DNA of 64,000 nt. It comes from Sarocladium kiliense. Lineage: Eukaryota > Ascomycota > Sordariomycetes > Hypocreales > Sarocladiaceae. Both the position numbers and the translations under genes were made by a program. Position 1 is the stretch's first letter. Each line of letters begins with the position of its first letter. The DNA is taken from the NCBI GenBank assembly GCA_030734395.1, contig JAUZTG010000044.1, positions 806,001 to 870,000 on the forward strand, read 5' to 3'. The notes under the pieces were generated by a model. That model was given only the letters and a program-made list of their open reading frames with translations. It did not search any database and was not told the origin of the DNA. This document shows, piece by piece, positions 42,390 through 53,414 of the stretch.

Positions 42390-44297
42390 ATGGAGTCTGT
42401 CATTGATGGGACGGCGAGGTCTGCGACCAGGTCTAAGCACAATGGAAATCATGCCTCTGCGCCACGATATCCCATCCCCAACCGGAAGATGGGAGCTGTA
42501 GAAGTCCCAGCTGTGGTTCATAACGTGGACCGCGCCATCAAAGCCTTTGGTCGAGTACCATCCCTTGCCCATGTGAGAGCTATTGTTTCCCTAACCGCGA
42601 GTCTATACTGATTTTTGGCACTTCACAGACGTTGGACCCCATACGCAACTCCATTCCGTTGTATTTGAACCCAGAAAGCCCATTCTGTAAACCCATACTA
42701 TCACATAGTGCAAGAACACACAATGTTGTTCTCAAAGTTACTGTTCCTAGGCGGACGGGCAGGAAGCGCAAAAGAGGATCCGATGAGCCATGGCAGGGTG
42801 TTGTCGATGTCGAAAGGTCCAACAACGACGACTCACCAGAGCAAGTAATATCGCACTCACGGCTTGACGATCCAAAGATCCTCCGCCGAAAGCTCGAGGA
42901 CAATTCAGGCAACTATAATGTTGAAGCTGTCGGGACGGTCAAACGGACACATCGGTTCCGAGGTGCGGCAGACTTCCACTGGAATATGGGCAAGTCTTCT
43001 TTCGCAAGGAGCTACGCGGAAAATGTACTCCCAGGCAATGGTCAATCCACCCCTTTCAGCTCAGTGCTATATATCACTGACGTTTCTTGCAGTCGAGCAA
43101 CTCAAGCAGTTCAAGTTCACGCCGGGCCGGGACATTGGGCCAAACGCAGACATTCTTCCACCTCCTATCTTCACCCACATGGGATTGCCTTTCAATTATT
43201 TCTACTCTCAGAACCCATATGTTCGACACACCGAAGATGGCGACACAATAAACCTGACAGCAGTGAAACAGGTCGGATTCTTCATTTCTGCAGACGATCC
43301 TACTCCACAGGCGCCGCAAATCCCCCCAGACATGACTGATCCTCGAATGGTGGAAGCGGTTGCGCAGCTAGAGCAAGCTTTTGATGACCGCCCGGTTTGG
43401 ACACGAAGAGCCTTGCTGAATCATCTGGGAGGAAAATTGCGAAGCTGGAACGAGCTCAAGAAGTATCTCAACTACGTTGCATACCAATTCAAGGGAGGCC
43501 CCTGGAGAGATGGCGTTGTACCCTACGGATTGGATCCGCGAACAGATCCGAAATACCGAGTCTACCAAACCGTCATGTTTAAAATGCCGAAACAAGCTCA
43601 GGCTGAGAAGGGTCAAACATGGCACTCTCTTCGCAGAATACAAATGGGACCATCCAAAGAGTACGCAGATGAGCTCTCGGACAGTCACATCTTTGACGGC
43701 GAGACCTACCATACCGATGGAAAGGTGTGGCAGGTGTGCGACATCACCGATTCAATACTCAAAGAGCTCATCGACAACGCTGCGGTTAGGCCGACCCTAG
43801 ACCCTGGCAGTGGGTGGTATCATGGTGGCCTCTGGGCTAAGATAAAGGCTATCATGAAGACGAAGCTGGTTGCAATCCAGTTCGGCAGGCATTTGACACG
43901 CAGGGACTTCGCTGCGACCTTGAATACTGGCGATATGACTCCAGTACGAGATGGTAGCACGACTTGGAAGCTTCCCTTGCCCAATTTGCACCTGACTAGG
44001 GACGAGTTGACACAACTGCGTGGCTATGAGCCGTCTCGGAACAAGAAGAACCAGTCCTGGAGTGTTCGCTTCAGAGATCCAGCTAAATATGCCGAGGACG
44101 CAGGAGATGCAGCCGCGGAAGTTGGTGGACCAGTCCAGGATGAAGACATGGGGCAAGATGTTGATGATGAGGGCTCAGACGGAGAGGAATGGCGAAGTGG
44201 TAGTGACGACGACCAGGATTTGCTAGGACAGGGCGAGGGCGAGGATGAGGATGAGACCTTTCATTCTGGAGCCCAGTCGCCTATAGGAACCACATGA
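42390..44297 (+). CDS. tfc1: TFIIIC tau95-type subunit (Tfc1/Sfc1, GTF3C5)
   Basis: Three exons: 42390-42572, 42629-43040 and 43093-44297, giving 599 aa. Early conserved parts are EVPAVVHNVDRAIKAFG and LDPIRNSIPLYLNPESPF. Next come VGTVKRTHRFRGAADFHW and VEQLKQFKFTPGRDIGP after the second splice. The central winged-helix-like part has RPVWTRRALLNHLGGKL and VAYQFKGGPWRDGVVPYGLDPR. The C-terminus is strongly acidic (Asp/Glu/Gly), as in yeast Tfc1. The protein contacts the A box of tRNA genes in the TFIIIC complex and helps recruit Pol III. I start at the ATG at 42390; a downstream in-frame ATG at 42489 is possible. Each intron join restores the frame. Confidence 0.9.
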
Positions 44298-44677
44298 GAA
44301 ATCGCATCTCGTTCTGCTTATTATCATCCACACTGTGTTTCCTTCTCATACCCATTCCCCAGGTCACGTGTAACTGGCGATGACACGGTCTTCCCTCATG
44401 GCAGTCCTCCTTCCGAACGCTCAAGGGAAGCTGCTAGCCGGTCTTTCGCCATGGCTGTTTAGGGGGTTCTGATCATCAAATGCCTAGGTCGTTACCTTAC
44501 TTAAGGGTCAGTTGCAGACGGCTCCTACAAATGCTGGCCAGGTGCAGCACCTGGCCAAGTGCTGGCTAAGTGCCCGGGTAGATCTTGCCCCAATTCACTT
44601 GAAGACCTGGTCCAGGGCTACGGCGAAGGACTCCTTACACACATCATCCACAGCCTCGGCCGTAGACCCCAGCAAAG
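44298..44677. promoter_or_regulatory. Upstream region of the C2H2 gene
   Basis: A 380-bp gap without a gene. It contains an E-box CACGTG at 44365-44370 and a 23-bp palindrome at 44535-44557, listed separately. Confidence 0.5.
44535..44557. promoter_or_regulatory. 23-bp palindrome upstream of the C2H2 gene
   Basis: Left arm TGGCCAGGTGC (44535-44545), one A, right arm GCACCTGGCCA (44547-44557): a perfect 11+1+11 inverted repeat. It contains CAGGTG and CACCTG hexamers. It lies 121 bp upstream of the C2H2-protein ATG. A dyad operator, or an RNA hairpin if it falls in the 5' leader, is possible. Partial copies of its sequence (AAGTGCTGGC) follow directly. Confidence 0.55.
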
Positions 44678-45781
44678 ATGGGAGATCAATGGTTAGTGCC
44701 GCTGCCAAATCGGAGTGCGGACTCGACGGGCATCCGATGTCTCTACTGTGACAGTGTCTTCCAGACTGAAGCCGCAGAACGTCGCCATATCAGCGAGGTA
44801 AGTCTTCCCCACCGTAATTGAGGTTATAAAACGTGAGGCGGCTGACGAGAACAGGAGCACCCGGACGAATCCAGTCTCCAATGCCCGGCATGTAAAGTGG
44901 GTGGCTTCAAAACACCTTCAGAATTGATGGGTCACATTGAGAGAGGTGTCTGTGAGAGACTTAGTCTCAAGGATCTGAACCGCCGTCGGGTGCGAAAGCT
45001 AGCCTTTCGCCAGCAGCTGGGCCTACAGGGTCCTGTCAGACACAATTTCTCGCGGTTCATCGATAAACGTGCCCCGGATACCACGCAAAGCCCTCTACTG
45101 CTTGCAGCTGGTGCCGATGTCAGCGGGCCGTCTCGAGAGTCATCGGTCTCGTTGATGTCAGCTCCGACGAAAGACTCGTCCCGTGCCCCAAGTGTGCTCA
45201 CAGTGCGGAGCGATGGCACAATCAACAGCAATACGGCCCTCATTCTGGGCAGAGAACAGCAGGTGTCAGATCGCCACGAACTCTTCGATGACTACATGAT
45301 GGGAGACGATGATCTGCTTGAAGTTTGGGATGATCCTGAGAAGTGTTGGAACAAGTTCAGCGAAAAGTATCATTGCCCCCGTGCTCGTTGCCCGTAAGAA
45401 TCCCAAGCCCTGTCATCCTTTTTCGATTATCTAAAGCATTTTAGGAAAACCTTTAAAGCCTCAGCAGGTTTGCTCGCTCACCTTCGATCCCCGGCACATA
45501 GCAACGTCCGATACACGTGTCCTGAGTGTCACAAGGAGTTGCATTGTCTACAAGGAATGACCGCTCATGCGGAGGATCCGGCCTCTCGTTGTGGAATCTC
45601 CAAAACCGACAAGTTCGCTATTTATATGGAACAGCTCACGGGCGGACTTATTGATGTGATCTTCGTGGACGGCGGGAGCCGCGTCAAATACGAAACGAGC
45701 CAGGTTGCGGAGGCGGAGTTTGAGGATGCACTTGCGGCCCGATCCGATGGCTATGATGACTTTCACAGGCAGAAGTGGTGA
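44678..45781 (+). CDS. C2H2-type zinc-finger protein
   Basis: Three exons: 44678-44797, 44855-45393 and 45445-45781, giving 331 aa. Two Cys-rich finger-like units lie at the N-terminus (RCLYCDSVF with RRHISEEH, and LQCPACKVGGFKTPSELMGH). A Ser/Thr-rich linker follows, with two more at the C-terminus (YHCPRARCPKTFKASAGLL with HLRSPAH, and YTCPECHKELHCLQGMTAHA). The third finger is assembled across the last intron. Finger spacing is irregular, as in fungal C2H2 proteins of unknown function. It could bind DNA or RNA. The C-terminal about 60 residues are acidic. The first exon is short; its ATG is chosen because the frame opens there and the promoter palindrome is close. Confidence 0.85.
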
Positions 45782-46914
45782 TCACTGGCTGAGCCTGAAG
45801 TACTGTTGCTCAAAATTAGTGGAAATCTCCAACGGATTCAAGGTGCTTTGTTGAAGGATTCTGGGTGCTCCTTTGCTGTTCTTCATTCTCTGGGTCAGTT
45901 TCTGATCATTATCGAACACTGCTCTTCTTCTACGCTTCTCTCAGTCAAGATGATAGCCCTAGGAGGATTATAAGCTTCAAGGCAGACACCGAGTGCCGGA
46001 CAACTAATGAATACAAGAGAATCTGTGTCAGCGTCAACATCGTTGACATCGGCCCCTGAGGAAGATATCCGTAAAGTTAAAGTTCATGTGTCCAAGAATT
46101 CCTCCAATCTCCACGTTGTATCCTGGCCGGTCTAATTTCGTTTCTCTTATTCGGTCTACTATTTACCTGCTCTTTTCCTTTTTGAAGTATTCTACTCACT
46201 TTCTTAGTCACTATCCTACTTGCTTTCTTTGCTTGCTATTCTATTTTCTATCTTATCTACTATCTTATCTACTATCTTGCTCGCTATTCTACTTTCTATC
46301 TTGACTACTATTTTATTTACTATTTCATCTACTATTTTATCTGCGATCTTCGCAATTATTTTATTTACTATTTTGACTACTGTATTATCTGCTATTTTTC
46401 TGCAATTTAATTTTCTATTTTGATTCTTACCTCAATTCGCTTCTCGGAGACATTTCGAGACTGATCATGTCGGGTTTGGTGTAACCTCAAAAAGAGCAGG
46501 TAAGTTCAGGTAAGTTCAATTAGAGTGTCTCCAGGGTAGGTATTTCAAGTCGCCGTTGGACCCCTGATCTAACACCGCCCTGCCGATCCAGGTTCAGCCC
46601 CTGAAGGGGCCCCATGTCGCTGAGCTAATCCTCCGCCTTGACCATAAACCCACTGCCGATCCAGATCCAAGTCCGCTGAAGCTCATCTTCAAACGCGCGG
46701 CATTCGTCTGACTTCCGCCCGCCTTCACTATTGTCCAAACGACCGACGACTGTCTGCTAGACGGCTCTCACGGCAGCCGGCCATTTCTTGTTTTAGTCGC
46801 AGCTGCGAAGCCGTCTCAAGACCTATTCACGAACTCCGTCCGTACAAACCCAATGCAATAGCACACGGCCACGAACCAGGCGACTACGACCCGCGTGCTG
46901 GGCTCAGCGCGAAC
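45782..46914. other. Intergenic 1.1 kb with a tandem repeat
   Basis: No gene supported. An AT-rich, pyrimidine-rich minisatellite occupies 46236-46403 and is listed separately. The remainder is the 3' UTR of the C2H2 gene and the promoter of the palmitoyltransferase gene. Confidence 0.55.
46236..46403. repeat. Fourteen-copy imperfect 12-bp tandem repeat
   Basis: Units of exactly 12 bp read CTATCTTATCTA and variants (CTATTTTATTTA, CTATTTCATCTA), back to back, 14 copies, with no indels that break the period. The strand shown is almost free of G. Pyrimidine-rich flanks extend on both sides. Because 12 is a multiple of three, one frame is open over the whole array and reads as an I-L-x-x tetrapeptide repeat, but it has no ATG. 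Confidence 0.8.
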
Positions 46915-48604
46915 ATGATGGCTCGGAGATGGGCACGTATGGTTGAGCGAGGATGTTGTACCTTCGCGACCTACATCCCGCTTGTCTTCGTCTACTCATT
47001 GACGACATGGGGTGTCTGGGTGCTTGTGGAAATCGGTAAATACAGCACCAAGAGCTCCTGGGTTGGTAAGCTGTCCCCGTGGCCCAAGATACACGTTCAA
47101 AGGCGACTTACATCTTCAACTAGGAACGACTTCGTCTACAATATCAGTAATGTTCTATATTTTGCTCAACTGGTCGTACACAACCGCTGTCTTTACGAAC
47201 CCCGGCTCTACCACGAACCACGATGGCTACGGCCTCCTCCCTACGCAAAACGCCCCGAAGGCGACCTCGTTCACCGTCAAGAGCAATGGCGAGATCCGAT
47301 TCTGCAAGAAGTGTCAGGCAAGGAAGCCGGATCGCGCTCATCACTGCTCGACGTGCAAGCGCTGCGTCCTAAAGATGGACCACCATTGCCCCTGGCTCGC
47401 CACCTGCATCGGCCTGCGCAACCAGAAGGCGTTCCTGCTCTTCTTAATATATACAACCCTCTTCTGCCTCTTCGGCTTTGCTGTTAGTGGTAGCTGGATG
47501 TGGGCCGAGGTCATTGACATGCCAACTGTCGACTCATTGCTGCCAGTCAACTTCATCATGTTGACAGTGGTCAGTGGCATCATCGGTTTGGTCGTGGGCG
47601 CCTTTACGTCCTGGCATATCATGCTTGCCTGCAAGGGCCAGACGACAATCGAATGCCTAGAAAAGACCCGCTATCTCTCACCACTTCGCAAGCCCTTCAA
47701 TCAAGCACACAACCCTCAAAACGACCTTCCACAAGCTGCCCAGCAGTTCGTCGACTTTCACGCTAACGCACTTCCTGGTATCACTCGCCCCGAGGAAGGA
47801 GAGGAGCGCCGCACAGTAGAAATGCCACGTTCCTACCCTCCCGATGGCTCCACGCCTGTTCAGATGTCATACAGCGAGCGCGAGCGTGAGCAGACACGCC
47901 GCCGTTACGAGGAGTACCTGGACGAGCAGGATTCTGAGAAGCTTCCCAATGCCTTTGACCTTGGCTGGAAGCGTAATCTCACGCACCTCTTTGGCCCATC
48001 ACCGCTCCTATGGGGTCTCCCTATTTGTAACACAACCGGTGACGGTTGGGCATGGGACCCGAATCCCCAGTGGATCGATACTAGGGAACGGCTCCGCAAG
48101 GAGCGCCAGCAGCAACGAGATAGGGAGATCAACGCAGGCTGGGGCCTCGGTGCTGATAGCGTTCCCGAATTCGTCCCACATAGGACAGAGGGCTCTGGCC
48201 GCCACTACCTTAATACTCCAGGCGAAAACCCGCCCGGCCGTCGCACTCCAAGCAAGGCCGACCGTGTCTTGGGACGTGACCCGAATCTGTACGCAGATGG
48301 TACACAGAGCGTGGCCATGCGACGGCTGAGTCCACATGGTCGAACACTGGAGGACGAACTCGAGGACACGGATGACGAGGAAGAGAGCTACCCGACTACT
48401 GCTGCTGCTGCTGCGAAGAAAAGCTCTCAGGCCACACGCGCTGTGAGCAGGGAGGAAGCGGAACGTCGGGCAATGGATGTCGTCACTAACGGAGGCGGCT
48501 GGGGCCGTGGCGCCAGTGGCATGCTTCGCACGAACAGTGGTGCATCCTCTCACAGCGCAACACGAAGCGTCAGCCCAGGGTTCCAGGACGACGGCGTGGA
48601 CTGA
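46915..48604 (+). CDS. pfa3: DHHC palmitoyltransferase, Pfa3-type
   Basis: Two exons, 46915-47065 and 47124-48604, giving 543 aa. Membrane segments flank the cysteine-rich domain: two in the first 75 residues, two after it. The CRD spans about residues 111-153 with RFCKKCQARKPDRAHHCS, CKRCVLKMDHHCPWLATC and catalytic DHHC at 136-139. A TTxE-type motif (QTTIECLEK) follows the last membrane segment. The C-terminal half is soluble, Arg/Glu-rich and disordered. Pfa3 palmitoylates vacuolar fusion proteins such as Vac8 in yeast. The N-terminal segment MMARRWARMVERGCCTF fits the Pfa3 group. Two ATGs are adjacent at 46915 and 46918. One 58-nt intron joins SWVG to TTSSTISVMF. Confidence 0.92.
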
Positions 48605-49968
48605 GTAATGCTCTGTGCATCACACCTTCAGCAGGTGCTATACCCGCTTGACATTCACCATCCTGCCGAACAATGACTTCTTCAAAGACGATATGAGGGG
48701 TTGTTACGCACTGGAACCCATGAATCTGCATTATATCAGGAGTTGCTGAGCTGATTCTGAGCCGCAATTTGGCTACCTTATTACACGCCTATATACTTAT
48801 TGTAACTATTCTTGCTATTCATATCTTAGCCTTCGAGAGAGTTTGTAAACTTCGCTTTGAGATGGAATCCCTTCACTACGTGTGCTTCTCTTCTCTCTCA
48901 TCTTGAAGTCTGTTTGCGCATCTGGCCGATGTCTTTCCAAACAGTCACGGTGCAAAGTTAAAGGTTTGTAATGATGAAATCATTTCATTTTATTGTTACC
49001 AAAGCTCAGAAATTCCGATCCGGGCTAAGATCAAGAGAGAAAGCATCAAGCTCGCCAGTTGTCCTAATCCCATATCGTCCCCCATGGCTGGCTGTTGCCA
49101 AATGGCAGAAGAGCTTGGTTTGTTGAAAGAGGGCACACGGGAAGGCATCTACCTGTCCCAAGTGCAAGAAGTGAAGTAGAAAATTTGTAGACATGAAAAG
49201 AAGCATAGAAAAGATCAAATCGTCCAACACCAATGACATGATTTCCCAGTCCGCCTGCCCAATCTATATGAAGGAGGGGGCTCCTTTCCCTTCACCCCCT
49301 CAGATGCATGTGTGTGAATCAAACACAAGGAAAAGAAAACCTGACATTCCCGTGGCTATGCTTTCTCTCTTTCTCTGGTGAGTTGCCCTTCGGTTTGCCA
49401 AACCAAAAATCCCGTGAGCGCCCCAAACGGGGCCGCCCATACAAAAACGAATGGACCGGCACATGACAATGCGCCAGTTGGCTAGTATATGCATCGCGCG
49501 TCCCTTCGAAGGGGAGCCATGGGAATCACCCAAATGGCATCCGCCTTTGATCAAAAGATTGTCCATCATAAAAACAAACGATACGGGGGGAGGCTGCCTC
49601 AAGGAGTTCCCCCACCTTCTGTCCTCGTAACAAGGGGGTATCTTCTCTTTTCCCAAGTGGGATGATGATTCGTTCCGTTTGACTCCTGCGCCGTTGGTGA
49701 TTTTGAACATAGGAAAAAAAAAGCCAGCTTCGGTTGAAACGTGGTCTTGAAGCGATAGGCGATCATTGATCGAAAGGTAAAAACGACAAGAAGAAGTGAA
49801 ATGATGTCCTTCACATCCGCTGTTCAACAGCGCTGAAAGACGAAAGTTCAAGTAAAAGGAGGAGGAGGTGTAGGTAAGCTGAGGCTGCAATATAGGTTGG
49901 CAAGTGTGCAAGAATGTAGCCTTGCAGCCGACCGACAATAGCGCCAGACGTGATAGCAGTGCAGAGCC
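48605..49968. other. Intergenic 1.36 kb between convergent 3' ends
   Basis: No gene supported between the palmitoyltransferase and phospholipase genes. A 12-bp palindrome CCCTTCGAAGGG lies at 49502-49513. The 212-codon minus-strand reading at 49300-49938 begins with TTG, has no family features, and is treated as chance in the long 3' UTR of the phospholipase. Confidence 0.5.
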
Positions 49969-52900
49969 TTAGCTCTCAAAACTGCTCTTCTCCATGCTTG
50001 TCTTCTCGGATGCATAGGAGGATCGTTCCAGGGTGCTCCGCGGGCTAGTGTTGATACGGCCGAGAGCTTTGCCCAAACGATTGAGCTTGCCCGGTTCAGG
50101 AGCAGCCACGGGCACATCGACCATGGTCTTGACAATTGGCTGTTTGGTAATCTTGCAGAAGAGTCTCGAGAAGAGATATTGTTCGCCGGTGTGGTTCAGT
50201 AGTGGCAATGTGCGGTAACCTTCCTTGAGATTACAAAGCTTGGCGGTGAAGGTAGCAACTGAAGAGCGGTCCTTGCTGCTATAACTTTCACCATCATTTG
50301 AGAGCTTCACAGACCAGCGGACGAACACGAGTTCGGGATACTGAGTTGTCACGCGGAAGTTGAAATGACCGTCGATGAACATCGGGTTGAAACCATTCTC
50401 CCGAATGACCTCTGTCTGAAACTTGAGTGGTGTATCAAGCTGGTGCGTGTTGCTGTTGGACACATCCTTCTTGCCCCTCTTATCGTTTGCATGGAAGACC
50501 TCGACCTCGATGTACGGGTCCATTGACTTGTTCGAGGGAAGATTGGCTGGCCGCATGAGCTGTTGCGCGGACAGAACATCAATGCTGAAAGCTACAACAG
50601 AGCGTTCTTTCTTGCCACACTCAGCAACATCATGATTGTAGGGCCCGACTTGAATGCCTCTGAGTTCCGGAGGCTTGAGGACGTAGCCAGACTGATCCAC
50701 TCCACCTTGAAACATAGCTCGGTTCAGCTGCATTCCCAGGTCAAACGTCTGCCAGTTAACGGCTGCCATCTGCACGCCCCGTCGCCAGTATGCGATCGGG
50801 TCGAAGTTCGTGGAGCCAAGACGGATGCCATCTGGGTAAACCCGCATCAGATGACGCATGTTATGGATCTCGAGAGCCATCTTCTTCTCCTTGGACTGTG
50901 AGTGGCGAGCAAAGCTAGTTTCCATAAACGAGAAGATGTGATTGAAGGATTTCGCCTCAGGGTGATCGAATCCATGGAATTTGAGGCCGGCGCAATATAC
51001 ACCAAGCTGGCCAAGAACAGGAACAGTCTTGTTCGCTGAGCGTCGACTTGAACCGATCTCGCTCCCGCTCTCGTTGTCACTGGTGCTTGTGCTGATGCTT
51101 GCAATGTCAGGTACCTCTCCTTCAGCAATTGTGTTCACGCGGCTTTTGCTGACCAGTCGACGGCTAACGTGGCTCGGGCTGAGAAGCGGGCTTTGTGGCA
51201 ATGACTGAGAAGGGGCAAGGAACGAGGCGGTGTCCGACATCGATGGCCGAACGAGCGGTGAGTTCATCGAGGTCAAACTGTTTCCTCGCCGGCGTCCTGC
51301 AGGTTCAGAATTAGGATAGTCCTCCCGTGGTTTCTTCACCTTGATGAGAACTCTGCCTTTGAGTTCATCTGGAGTTGGCAAGGTGGTTTCACGCTCAGGT
51401 AATGGCTCAGTCACAAGACGAGCGCCAAAAGTCTCCCTTATAGTGTTCGCCATGATGGCTTGCTGAGCAGGGTTACAGTGTACCTCAAGTGAGATCCACA
51501 AAGCCTCCTGGCTGCGAACGAATGCATACTTGTTGATGCAGCGCATGACTTCGCTGAACGAGATGGATGTCGTGAGGGTTCGACCGTGCACGACAATGGG
51601 CTGACCGTCTGAACCATCCCAGCAATCCACCTCAACGCAACGGCATCCACCTCCCAGAGCAGCGATATAGCCTTCCACGCTTGATTCTCCAAGGTACTGG
51701 CGACCAAGCAAATACGTATTGTGCGAGCTGGAGATGAAGTAGTCGCTGACGGGACGATCGAGCTTGTAGTTCTGAGGCAAGTCCTCTAGTGGCCCATTAC
51801 GAGCAGAGGAGAGAAAGGAGATGAAGGCAGTCTCCGTCATGATAACTGACTCGTCAAGCTCGATGCTCGAGGGGATGCCAGCATGGGTTCGGTAGACAGT
51901 CTCCCACGCTCCAAGGTTGCTGATGTTTTCGTTCTGAAACTCACTCAGGAACCTCAAGAACTCACTGAAGGTGAGCCCAGCCTCAGGGCTCGCTGCCACG
52001 CTGCGGACAATACGCTGGACATCGCGTCGCTGGTTGAGATGGGCCACAAAGGCAAGAAACTCTTCAAAGTTGAGCTTGTGCTTCCTGCGCACATCACAAA
52101 CATCGAAGCTGTCCTCGAGAGCGCCTTGTGAGCTGTAAATGTGCAAGTTCGAGCAGACACGCTTGATGGAGGCCAGGTCAAGCTCGCCGGTGTTGTCAGC
52201 ATCACGCTGACCACCAGACTGTTTCAACGTCTCGCGTTGCCAGTATTCAGCAACTGCTTCCGGCTTGAATGACATGAGCGAGGTCATCATCTCTTGGCGA
52301 TACTTGAGCATGCCTTCGAGGAAGCTTATCCAAGCAGCGGAGGTGCTCATATTGTCCGCAATCAGGTGCATGAGCTTGGTCCTGCGCTTGATGGGATCGC
52401 TGTAGATGATGGAAAACCAGCCATGCCGCTCAGCTTCTGGTATATTGAAGTCGATGGCATATTGCTGGACATCTGAGCCGGAACGAATCTCCCTGATCTC
52501 GTCAACATGAATGGACTTGTTCGGGCGACTCTTGTCCCAGACGAGCGTAAAAGTCTCGGGCTCGTAGGCCAAAGAGATCCGCTTGCTCTTTGACTTTTTG
52601 GAGACTTTTCGCAGGCGGGTTCCTTGCTGGACAAAGAAAGGAATTACTGGCCCAGCCATGGCACCTGATGTACTCAGCTGCGAAATCGATGGCTCCTGGG
52701 AGACTTCCTCCAAACCAAAGATTCGTAAGGAACCAATCTCATCTCGTTCTTCTGCGTCTGACTCTGAGTCAGTTGTAGCTGGAGCATATTCAGGAGGCGC
52801 AGTGGTGTTGCTGTCACTACGCCTCCGGAAAATACAGGGCCCGACGCTGGTATCGCGGCTAGCTGGCGCCGCTGATGATTGACGCCTTCGACTTGATATC

Positions 52901-53340
52901 GTCCTTGACGCTCTACTCGATAAACGTCGGATGATTCCGCCCTTTGCAGTGGGTATTGGCGGAGTCTCGGAAGTAAGTTGGCTGCTCGCCTTCAAGCTTT
53001 GTCCCAATGAGGTAGAGCTCGTTTTCCTCGAGACAATCGACTCCGGGAGCTGAAACAAAGGAGGACAGGAGTCGTCATCTTTGGCTGAAAGCTGTTCAGG
53101 AGAAGCCTGTATCGAGGAGCTGTTTGTGAGTGTAGCCAACTCAGGTGTCATGATGGGCGACCCTTGCCGTGAGCTCGAAGCCACAGAAGAGCCGCTGATT
53201 GCGGAAATGGAGCTGGGGGCAGAAGGCCGGGCAGCAAGAGTGTTGAGAATTTGATTTGATTTGGAGTGTTGTAACATGTTGGAATGTGGTAGGGGTGTGA
53301 TATGTGTGTCATTGGGATGTTGAGTGTTGTCGATGAACAT
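49969..53340 (-). CDS. plc1: Phosphoinositide-specific phospholipase C
   Basis: Single exon, 1123 aa. Residues 1-230 are Ser/Thr-rich and disordered. A PH-like domain covers about 235-350 (RLRKVSKKSKSKRISLAYE, AWISFLEGML), then EF-hand-like helices about 380-520. PI-PLC X starts near 528, with catalytic His540 (SSSHNTY) and His585 (VVHGRTLT) and metal-site residues in EVDCWDG. A Ser-rich linker of about 100 residues follows. The Y domain contains YPDGIRLGSTNFDPI and YWRRGVQMAAVNWQT. A C2 domain follows (YIEVEVFHAND, FNFRVTTQYPELVFVRW). It cleaves PI(4,5)P2 into IP3 and diacylglycerol at the plasma membrane. A TATAAAT element sits about 70 bp upstream of the ATG at 53340. The next in-frame Met at residue 22 is an alternative start. 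Confidence 0.94.
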   Translation of the reverse strand: MFIDNTQHPNDTHITPLPHSNMLQHSKSNQILNTLAARPSAPSSISAISGSSVASSSRQGSPIMTPELATLTNSSSIQASPEQLSAKDDDSCPPLFQLPESIVSRKTSSTSLGQSLKASSQLTSETPPIPTAKGGIIRRLSSRASRTISSRRRQSSAAPASRDTSVGPCIFRRRSDSNTTAPPEYAPATTDSESDAEERDEIGSLRIFGLEEVSQEPSISQLSTSGAMAGPVIPFFVQQGTRLRKVSKKSKSKRISLAYEPETFTLVWDKSRPNKSIHVDEIREIRSGSDVQQYAIDFNIPEAERHGWFSIIYSDPIKRRTKLMHLIADNMSTSAAWISFLEGMLKYRQEMMTSLMSFKPEAVAEYWQRETLKQSGGQRDADNTGELDLASIKRVCSNLHIYSSQGALEDSFDVCDVRRKHKLNFEEFLAFVAHLNQRRDVQRIVRSVAASPEAGLTFSEFLRFLSEFQNENISNLGAWETVYRTHAGIPSSIELDESVIMTETAFISFLSSARNGPLEDLPQNYKLDRPVSDYFISSSHNTYLLGRQYLGESSVEGYIAALGGGCRCVEVDCWDGSDGQPIVVHGRTLTTSISFSEVMRCINKYAFVRSQEALWISLEVHCNPAQQAIMANTIRETFGARLVTEPLPERETTLPTPDELKGRVLIKVKKPREDYPNSEPAGRRRGNSLTSMNSPLVRPSMSDTASFLAPSQSLPQSPLLSPSHVSRRLVSKSRVNTIAEGEVPDIASISTSTSDNESGSEIGSSRRSANKTVPVLGQLGVYCAGLKFHGFDHPEAKSFNHIFSFMETSFARHSQSKEKKMALEIHNMRHLMRVYPDGIRLGSTNFDPIAYWRRGVQMAAVNWQTFDLGMQLNRAMFQGGVDQSGYVLKPPELRGIQVGPYNHDVAECGKKERSVVAFSIDVLSAQQLMRPANLPSNKSMDPYIEVEVFHANDKRGKKDVSNSNTHQLDTPLKFQTEVIRENGFNPMFIDGHFNFRVTTQYPELVFVRWSVKLSNDGESYSSKDRSSVATFTAKLCNLKEGYRTLPLLNHTGEQYLFSRLFCKITKQPIVKTMVDVPVAAPEPGKLNRLGKALGRINTSPRSTLERSSYASEKTSMEKSSFES

Positions 53341-53408
53341 GGTTCTGCGTATCAGGTGCAGGCGTCTCTAGAGAAGACGAGAAGCACCTCAAAGCGAGTA
53401 TGTCGACA

Positions 53409-53414
53409 TTTATA
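53409..53414 (-). promoter_or_regulatory. TATA box of the phospholipase C gene
   Basis: TATAAA on the minus strand, 69 bp upstream of the phospholipase ATG. The position is short but acceptable for a fungal core promoter and supports the chosen start. Confidence 0.45.

Noticed and set aside
42632..43339. 235-codon ORF as a complete protein
   Set aside because: It is exon 2 of the TFIIIC subunit read through the intron; after 43040 the family sequence continues in another frame.
46220..46423. 67-codon hydrophobic ORF over the tandem repeat as a real membrane protein
   Set aside because: No ATG, and the sequence is wholly explained by the 12-bp repeat period.
49300..49938. 212-codon minus-strand ORF downstream of phospholipase C
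   Set aside because: Starts with TTG, Cys and Ser scattered without pattern; lies in the probable 3' UTR.
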